NCBI GenBank assembly: GCA_947488655.1
Contig: CANKZZ010000003.1
Span: 310,001-374,000 of the forward strand
DNA from: an uncultured Psychroserpens sp.
GTDB taxonomy: Bacteria; Bacteroidota; Bacteroidia; Flavobacteriales; Flavobacteriaceae
Direction of reading: 5' to 3'
Length of the DNA stretch: 64,000 nt
Both the position numbers and the translations under genes were made by a program. The notes under the pieces are model-generated. The model was not told the DNA's origin. It did not search any database and was given only the letters and a program-made list of their open reading frames with translations. Positions 57,053-64,000 of this stretch are shown here, in pieces; positions within the stretch are counted from its first letter, which is position 1; each line of letters starts with the position of its first letter.

Positions 57053-58423
57053 ATGGATGTATTTAAGGAGTTTGCTAGTCAATTTTCTTCGTTTGCTTGG
57101 GGATTACCGCTTATTATATTACTCGTTGGAGGTGGTCTATACCTCCTTATTATCTCAAAATTTTTACCATTTAGATTTTTTGGTCATGCTATACAAGTGC
57201 TTCGAGGTAAATATGACGACCCAAATGATCCAGGAGAAATAAGTCATTTTAAAGCATTAACAACAGCTCTCTCATCTACAATTGGTATGGGTAATATTGC
57301 AGGTGTGGCATTAGCAATATCGGTTGGTGGACCAGGAGCCATGTTTTGGATGTGGATTAGTGCCATTGTAGGTATGAGTACAAAGTTTTTTACGTCTACA
57401 TTAGCAATTATGTATAGAGGCAAAGACAGTAAAGGCGATTTGCAAGGAGGACCAATGTATTTTATTACTGAAGGTTTAGGAAAGAATTGGAAATTTTTAG
57501 CGGTTATGTTTTCTTTTTTCGGAATGTTGGGAGCACTACCAGTAGTAAACGTGAATCAACTAAAACAAGCTATTAATGATATTATTTTAATACCAAACGG
57601 TATAGAGGTTAATCTCTACACCAATCTTGTTATTGCAGCCATTTTAGTTGTGTTTACCAGTATTGTAATTCTAGGAGGTCTTAAACGTATTAGCACAATT
57701 GCTTCTAAGATGGTACCATCAATGGTTATTTTATATTTTATTTTAGTGTTAATTATTTTAGGTGTTAACTATACCGAAGTACCAAAATACTTTGCTCTAA
57801 TTTTTACAGATGCTTTTGAAGCTAATTTTATTAAAGGAGATGCTGCACTAGGAGGTATGCTTGGAGCTTTAATTTTATTAGGTATAAAACGTGGAGCCTT
57901 TTCTAATGAAGCTGGTATTGGTACCGCACCAATGGCTCATGGAGCTGCAAAAACAGATGAACCAGTTAGAGAAGGTTTGGTGGCTATGCTAGGTCCTGTA
58001 ATAGATACTTTAGTAGTTTGCACATTAACAGCTTTGGCTATTTTAGTAACTGGTGTGTGGGAAACAACATCAGATAATGGAGTTTCTTTAACAGCTTCGG
58101 CTTTTGAGAATGCAATGCCTTATGGTCAATACCTCCTCATGATTTGTGTTTGTGTTTTTAGTATTTCGTCGTTGTTCTCTTATGCATACTATGGTACAAA
58201 GTGCACCTCATTTTTAATTGGAGCAGATAAGCAACATTACTACAAATATTTATACATACTAAGTATTATACTGGCAGCAACTACACCATTTGAAGCAGTG
58301 ATTGATTTTATAGATGGTATTTTTGCATTTATGGCAATACCTACAATGTTAGCAACCATTATTATGGCTCCAAGAGTTGTGAAAGAAATTAAGGCATATA
58401 AAAAACGAATGAAGAATACTTAA
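57053..58423 (+). CDS. AGCS family sodium:alanine/glycine symporter
   Basis: 456 residues with about eleven membrane segments. The family signature GGPGAMFWMWISAIVGMSTKF and the GAFSNEAGIGTAPMAHGAA block are both present. It imports alanine or glycine with sodium. The gene has an unusually good Shine-Dalgarno-like sequence for this group (AGGAGA, about 57042-57047, 5-6 bp before the ATG). Its stop overlaps the stop of the convergent AraC gene by 4 nt. Confidence 0.93.
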   Translation: MDVFKEFASQFSSFAWGLPLIILLVGGGLYLLIISKFLPFRFFGHAIQVLRGKYDDPNDPGEISHFKALTTALSSTIGMGNIAGVALAISVGGPGAMFWMWISAIVGMSTKFFTSTLAIMYRGKDSKGDLQGGPMYFITEGLGKNWKFLAVMFSFFGMLGALPVVNVNQLKQAINDIILIPNGIEVNLYTNLVIAAILVVFTSIVILGGLKRISTIASKMVPSMVILYFILVLIILGVNYTEVPKYFALIFTDAFEANFIKGDAALGGMLGALILLGIKRGAFSNEAGIGTAPMAHGAAKTDEPVREGLVAMLGPVIDTLVVCTLTALAILVTGVWETTSDNGVSLTASAFENAMPYGQYLLMICVCVFSISSLFSYAYYGTKCTSFLIGADKQHYYKYLYILSIILAATTPFEAVIDFIDGIFAFMAIPTMLATIIMAPRVVKEIKAYKKRMKNT

Positions 58424-59346
58424 AGCTTGGAGATAGAGGTTTTAAACTGCTGAGGCGTCATGAGTTCCATCTTTTTAAATTGTCTATTGAAATAACTTGT
58501 ATTATTAAATCCAGACTTAAAAGCAATTTCAGACATTCTAAAATCCTTAGATTCTTTAATTAACTTTTTTGAAAATTTTATCTTTTCAGAATTAATATAA
58601 TCAATAGGAGAGATGCCTAAGGTGTTTTTAAATTGCTTATGAAAATGAGACGTACTCATGTATGCTTTTTTTGCTAATTGATCAACGGTAATGTCTTTAT
58701 TAGTTAGATTTTCTTTGATGAATTTAATTACAGTTCCAATTCTAGTATCATTAAAAACTTGATCTTGATTTGCTAATATTAAAGACTTAGCTTTTGTTTG
58801 TAATAATCTTACAATGAGTTCTTGTATCATGAGGTCTAACAAAACATCTTTAGACTTATTATTGTTAGTAAATGTATATGTTAAACGTTCTACGAGATGA
58901 TTAACATCTGTATTATTAATTAAATGAGACGTATTTGCATCTATATCCCAAGAATTATTTTCATTTTCAATGGCAACAATTCTATTAAAGCTCTCAACAA
59001 CTTCTTCAATTTTTGCAGCATCAATTCCTAAAGCTAAACATTGTGTTGGATCATTTTTTGTTGCTATAGGAAAATCAATAACCATTTCTTTGTTTGTAGG
59101 CATGACTACAGATTCTCCAGGGAAAAATTCAAAAGAAGGAATGCTATCTATATGCATCACTTTTTTTCCTGTGAGCATACTTGCAATGATTGGGAAGTCA
59201 AATTTTAAAGCTACTTTTTCAGCAAAAGCATGAGTTTCATAGATGTTTAATTCGGCATATTCTGCACTATAGGTCGTCCTATTCTCAACTAATGTAGAAA
59301 GTTTTCTATGGCTTTTATGATGATTTAATAAATGACTCATACACAA
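58420..59346 (-). CDS. AraC-type regulator divergent from aldehyde dehydrogenase
   Basis: 308 residues. The N-terminal half resembles the AraC_N (type 2) effector domain (SIPSFEFFPGESVVMPTNKEMVIDFPI). The C-terminal half (about 205-305) is the two-helix-turn-helix AraC domain (VDQLAKKAYMSTSHFHKQFKN and MSEIAFKSGFNNTSYFNRQFKK). ATGs at 59346 and 59340 are both possible starts. Divergent placement points to control of the aldehyde dehydrogenase operon. Confidence 0.88.
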   Translation of the reverse strand: MCMSHLLNHHKSHRKLSTLVENRTTYSAEYAELNIYETHAFAEKVALKFDFPIIASMLTGKKVMHIDSIPSFEFFPGESVVMPTNKEMVIDFPIATKNDPTQCLALGIDAAKIEEVVESFNRIVAIENENNSWDIDANTSHLINNTDVNHLVERLTYTFTNNNKSKDVLLDLMIQELIVRLLQTKAKSLILANQDQVFNDTRIGTVIKFIKENLTNKDITVDQLAKKAYMSTSHFHKQFKNTLGISPIDYINSEKIKFSKKLIKESKDFRMSEIAFKSGFNNTSYFNRQFKKMELMTPQQFKTSISKL

Positions 59347-59385
59347 TATTACAAAAAATATATACTCCTAATTATATAATAATAG

Positions 59386-59418
59386 ATATGTTCAATATAA
59401 TGATAAATATGTGCAATA
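59386..59418 (+). promoter_or_regulatory. Direct repeats 21 bp apart, candidate AraC-type operator
   Basis: ATATGTTCAATA (59386-59397) and ATATGTGCAATA (59407-59418) differ at one base and are exactly 21 bp (two helical turns) apart, the layout used by AraC-family activators. A third related TTCAATA is at 59459-59465. It lies in the 223-bp gap between the regulator and aldehyde dehydrogenase. Confidence 0.45.
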
Positions 59419-59569
59419 GATTTAGGATTTGATAAAATATCTTTATAAAAATTATATATTCAATAGTATTGGATATAAAAAGTTACGAATTTAATAAAAT
59501 CTAACCTGGCTTTTTAATATGTGATTTATTGATAGATAATTAGTTTAATCACTTAAAAATAATTTACAA

Positions 59570-61069
59570 ATGAGTTATTCAAAACCAAAATTTAAAGAGA
59601 AATATGGCAATTTTATAAACGGGAAATTTGTAGAACCCATAGGAGGCCAATATTTTGAAAATACGTCTCCAATTGATAATAGTTTAATTGCAAAATATCC
59701 ACGTTCTCAAAAAGAAGATGTAGAATTAGCTTTAGATGCAGCCAATGCAGCAAAAGAAGCTTGGGGAAATACATCTGCAACAGAAAGATCAACCTTACTA
59801 AATAAAGTGGCAGATATTATTGAAGCCAATCTAGAAGAGTTTGCTTTAGTAGAAACGTGTGATAATGGGAAACCAATTAGAGAAACTCTAAATGCAGATA
59901 TTCCCTTGGCAGTAGATCATTGGAGATATTTTGCTGCTTGTATACGATCAGAAGAAGGAAGCGCCACAGAATTAGATCAGCATACTTTATCCATGAATAT
60001 CAAAGAACCTTTAGGTGTCATAGGTCAAATTATCCCATGGAATTTCCCATTACTTATGTTATCCTGGAAATTACCACCAGCCTTAGTTACTGGAAACTGT
60101 GTTGTATTGAAACCTGCCGAACAAACGCCATCTTCTGCAACCCTATTAATGGAGAAAATTGCAGAGGTTTTTCCTCCTGGTGTTGTAAATATTGTGCATG
60201 GTTTTGGTCCAGAAGCAGGAAAGCCATTAGCCTCTAGTTCAAAAGTTGATAAAGTTGCGTTTACTGGAGAAACAACAACAGGTCAATTAATTATGCAATA
60301 TGCTTCTAAAAACCTAAATCCAGTAACAATGGAATTAGGAGGCAAATCGCCTAACGTATTTTTTAATTCCGTTATGGATGAAGATGATGCTTTTCTGGAT
60401 AAAGCTATAGAAGGTGCTGTTTTATTTGCTTTCAATCAAGGAGAAGTATGTACATGTCCTTCTAGAATTTTAGTTCAGGAAGATATTTACGATGCATTTA
60501 TGGAGCGTGTGATAGAAAGAACTAATGCAATTATACAAACAAATCCTTATGATGTAAATTGTATGGTTGGAGCACAAGCATCAAACGATCAATATGAAAA
60601 AATTCAATCCTATTTCAAAATAGGAAAAGATGAAGGCGCCAAAGTATTAACAGGAGGAGCTGCTAATAAATTAAGTGGAGATTTAGCAAATGGGTTTTAC
60701 ATTCAGCCAACACTATTAGAAGGTCATAATAAGATGAGAGTTTTTCAAGAAGAAATCTTTGGTCCTGTAGCATGTGTGACTAAATTTAAAGATGAAGCTG
60801 AAGCTATAGAAATTGCGAATGACACATTGTACGGACTAGGAGCTGGTGTGTGGACAAGAGATGCTCATCAATTATACCAAATCCCAAGAGCCATAAAAGC
60901 AGGTCGTGTTTGGGTAAATTGTTACCATGCTTATCCAGCACATGCACCATTTGGAGGTTACAAAAAATCAGGTTTTGGTAGAGAAAATCATGTGATGATG
61001 CTTAATTATTACCGTCAAACTAAAAACATGTTAATCTCTTATGATAAGAACAAATTAGGTTTCTTTTAG
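59570..61069 (+). CDS. Aldehyde dehydrogenase (ExaC/AldA-like)
   Basis: 499 residues. Catalytic Cys294 lies in [11 protein letters not shown] and general base Glu255 in MELGGKSPN. The coenzyme-binding IPWNFPLLM and FTGETTTGQ blocks are present. The close resemblance to ExaC-type acetaldehyde dehydrogenases suggests oxidation of acetaldehyde or another short aldehyde to the acid with NAD. The next genes (DUF779, acetyl-CoA synthetase) fit an aldehyde-to-acetyl-CoA route. Confidence 0.93.
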   Translation: MSYSKPKFKEKYGNFINGKFVEPIGGQYFENTSPIDNSLIAKYPRSQKEDVELALDAANAAKEAWGNTSATERSTLLNKVADIIEANLEEFALVETCDNGKPIRETLNADIPLAVDHWRYFAACIRSEEGSATELDQHTLSMNIKEPLGVIGQIIPWNFPLLMLSWKLPPALVTGNCVVLKPAEQTPSSATLLMEKIAEVFPPGVVNIVHGFGPEAGKPLASSSKVDKVAFTGETTTGQLIMQYASKNLNPVTMELGGKSPNVFFNSVMDEDDAFLDKAIEGAVLFAFNQGEVCTCPSRILVQEDIYDAFMERVIERTNAIIQTNPYDVNCMVGAQASNDQYEKIQSYFKIGKDEGAKVLTGGAANKLSGDLANGFYIQPTLLEGHNKMRVFQEEIFGPVACVTKFKDEAEAIEIANDTLYGLGAGVWTRDAHQLYQIPRAIKAGRVWVNCYHAYPAHAPFGGYKKSGFGRENHVMMLNYYRQTKNMLISYDKNKLGFF

Positions 61070-61092
61070 TAAATGACTTTATTAATAGTGAT

Positions 61093-61126
61093 AAAGGCTG
61101 GATTATAATTGTGATTCAGTCTTTTT
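61093..61126 (+). terminator. Terminator after the aldehyde dehydrogenase gene
   Basis: An 11-bp stem (61093-61103 / 61114-61124) with two G-T pairs and a 10-nt loop, ending in five T. It may only partly stop transcription, because DUF779 follows 14 bp later. Confidence 0.6.
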
Positions 61127-61140
61127 CATAACTTTATAGT

Positions 61141-61497
61141 ATGGAAAGAATAGCAATAACAGAAAAAGCAGCAAAAGTTTTAGAACAGTTAAAAGCAAAA
61201 CATGGCGACTTAATTATTCATCAAAGTGGAGGATGTTGTGATGGATCTGCTCCAATGGTTTTTGAAAAAGATGATATGTATTTAGATGAAAGTGATATTC
61301 TTTTAGGCACATTAAATGATGTTAATTTTTATATGAATCAAGATCAATTTGAATATTGGCAACATACACATTTAACGGTTGATGTAACTGAAGGTCGAGG
61401 CGCAAGTTTTTCATTAGAAATTCCTTTAGGACTTCGGTTTTTAATTCACTCTCGATTATTAAATGAAGAGGAAGAAACGTTTTTTAATACCAAGTAG
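61141..61497 (+). CDS. DUF779 protein, aldehyde dehydrogenase partner
   Basis: 118 residues with the DUF779 cysteine motif SGGCCDGSAPM (about 29-39). The family is nearly always next to an ExaC-like aldehyde dehydrogenase, as I recall, but its role is unknown. A CC pair suggests metal or thiol chemistry. It lies 71 bp after the dehydrogenase and 35 bp before acs. Confidence 0.9.
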   Translation: MERIAITEKAAKVLEQLKAKHGDLIIHQSGGCCDGSAPMVFEKDDMYLDESDILLGTLNDVNFYMNQDQFEYWQHTHLTVDVTEGRGASFSLEIPLGLRFLIHSRLLNEEEETFFNTK

Positions 61498-61532
61498 AAA
61501 CCTTAAATTGCTTAAACAAATAGAATTAACCC

Positions 61533-63440
<1,908 letters not shown>

Positions 63441-63461
63441 ATTTAAAAAGGAATAAAAAAA

Positions 63462-63499
63462 AGAAAAGCTCTAAATACTATTGTACTTAGAGCTTTTCT
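63462..63499 (-). terminator. Bidirectional terminator between acs and an AraC-type gene
   Basis: A perfect 13-bp stem (63462-63474 / 63487-63499) with a 12-nt loop. The minus strand has a long T-run after it, the plus strand a short one. It serves both convergent genes. Confidence 0.85.
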
Positions 63500-63510
63500 G
63501 TTCATATATA

Positions 63511-64000
63511 TTATGCTGACACAGCTAACTTAACTTTTTTCTTGTAATGACTAGGAGCACAGTTAAATCTATCTTTAAAAATCTTAGAAAAATAACTTCT
63601 ACTCGTAAAGCCTAAACTGTATACAATTTCAGAAATGTTTAAATCTGTAGTAGACATCAATTCTTCGGCTTTTGTTAATCTTGCATATCTAGTAAATTCA
63701 CATACTGTTAATCCAGTAGTCATTTTAAATCCTTCTTGAATTTTTGCTGCAGACAGACCAATTTTACTTGTTAAAATATCTAACTTATGATCAAGGTCTG
63801 GATAATTTGTAATATAATCTATAAGCTCGTTAACAGATTTTAATTCTGTTTTTGACAATGAACATGAAGCATATTCTGCGTTTTCAACGTCAGTATTATG
63901 TTGCTCAATTTCTAAAGCTAAGATGACACTAACTAAACCTTTAATTAGTAGAGATCTTACAACTCCTTCTTTATCTATAGCTCGTAGTTGTTTTATATAT
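63511..64000 (-). CDS. AraC-type regulator (5' end lost at window edge)
   Basis: The frame is open from the stop at 63511 to the window end, so at least 163 C-terminal residues are present and the start is missing. The TTG-initiated frame at 63858 is only an internal part. The C-terminal AraC HTH is complete (LTSKIGLSAAKIQEGFKMTTG and ISEIVYSLGFTSRSYFSKIFKD). The upstream part holds an ALEIEQHNTD-type helix typical of the linker. The target genes are not visible. Confidence 0.85.
   Translation of the reverse strand, partial: YIKQLRAIDKEGVVRSLLIKGLVSVILALEIEQHNTDVENAEYASCSLSKTELKSVNELIDYITNYPDLDHKLDILTSKIGLSAAKIQEGFKMTTGLTVCEFTRYARLTKAEELMSTTDLNISEIVYSLGFTSRSYFSKIFKDRFNCAPSHYKKKVKLAVSA

Noticed and set aside
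56966-57082. Upstream extension of the membrane acyltransferase gene to 57082
   Set aside because: It would overlap the divergent symporter start at 57053, and the family N-terminus begins at the TTG at 56965.

Overview
The window looks like a chromosomal segment of a marine, carbohydrate-degrading member of the Flavobacteriaceae (Bacteroidota). The evidence is low GC content, A/T-ending codons, SusC/SusD proteins, type IX secretion sorting tails, gliding genes gldF/gldG, and promoters of the TTG-N(about 20)-TAnnTTTG type. No tRNA, rRNA, CRISPR array, transposase or prophage gene was seen. No stretch longer than 300 bases is without a gene.

Region 1 (1-14458) is mostly housekeeping. It holds an ATP-grasp enzyme cut by the window edge, a Tricorn-like peptidase, gamma-glutamyltransferase, an ACP-phosphodiesterase-like protein, glmM, a class V aminotransferase, a LpxL-like acyltransferase, a rhomboid protease, a TlpA-like thioredoxin lipoprotein, mnmE and a secreted alpha/beta hydrolase.

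Region 2 (14547-38406) is a complete polysaccharide utilisation locus (PUL). The enzymes point to laminarin (algal beta-1,3/1,6-glucan). A membrane-anchored propeller/Y_Y_Y/LuxR regulator is followed by SusC, SusD, a multidomain surface glycan-binding lipoprotein and a GH16 laminarinase. After a terminator come a cytoplasmic GH149-like beta-1,3-glucan phosphorylase, three lipoprotein glycosidases (GH17, an unassigned clan GH-A enzyme, GH30), a GPH-type sugar symporter, two T9SS-secreted proteins and a LacI regulator. The inferred flow is: GH16, GH30 and GH17 trim the glucan outside the cell or in the periplasm, SusCD imports the pieces, the symporter moves short oligosaccharides into the cytoplasm, and the phosphorylase releases glucose-1-phosphate. 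No GH3 beta-glucosidase is present.

Region 3 (38533-44250) is the four-gene ligase-associated DNA repair operon: MBL exonuclease, ATP-dependent ligase, Lhr-like helicase and the metallophosphoesterase PdeM. Each junction overlaps by 4 nt. It is followed by a TauE/SafE permease abutting a TPMT-like methyltransferase, and by a DUF4870 protein.

Region 4 (46515-57000) holds dnaN, gldG and gldF with an extra small gene between the last two, a SAM hydrolase, phoH, purC, an NTF2-like protein, a HipA-like kinase with its DUF3037 partner, and a membrane acyltransferase.

Region 5 (57053-64000) holds an alanine/glycine symporter and an aldehyde-to-acetyl-CoA module: AraC regulator, divergent aldehyde dehydrogenase, DUF779 protein, acetyl-CoA synthetase, and a second AraC-type regulator cut by the window edge.

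The most unusual sequence-level signal is a dispersed octamer, TTCCGAAG/CTTCGGAA. It was counted by eye at least 26 times across the window on both strands and in several reading frames, where base composition predicts about one.
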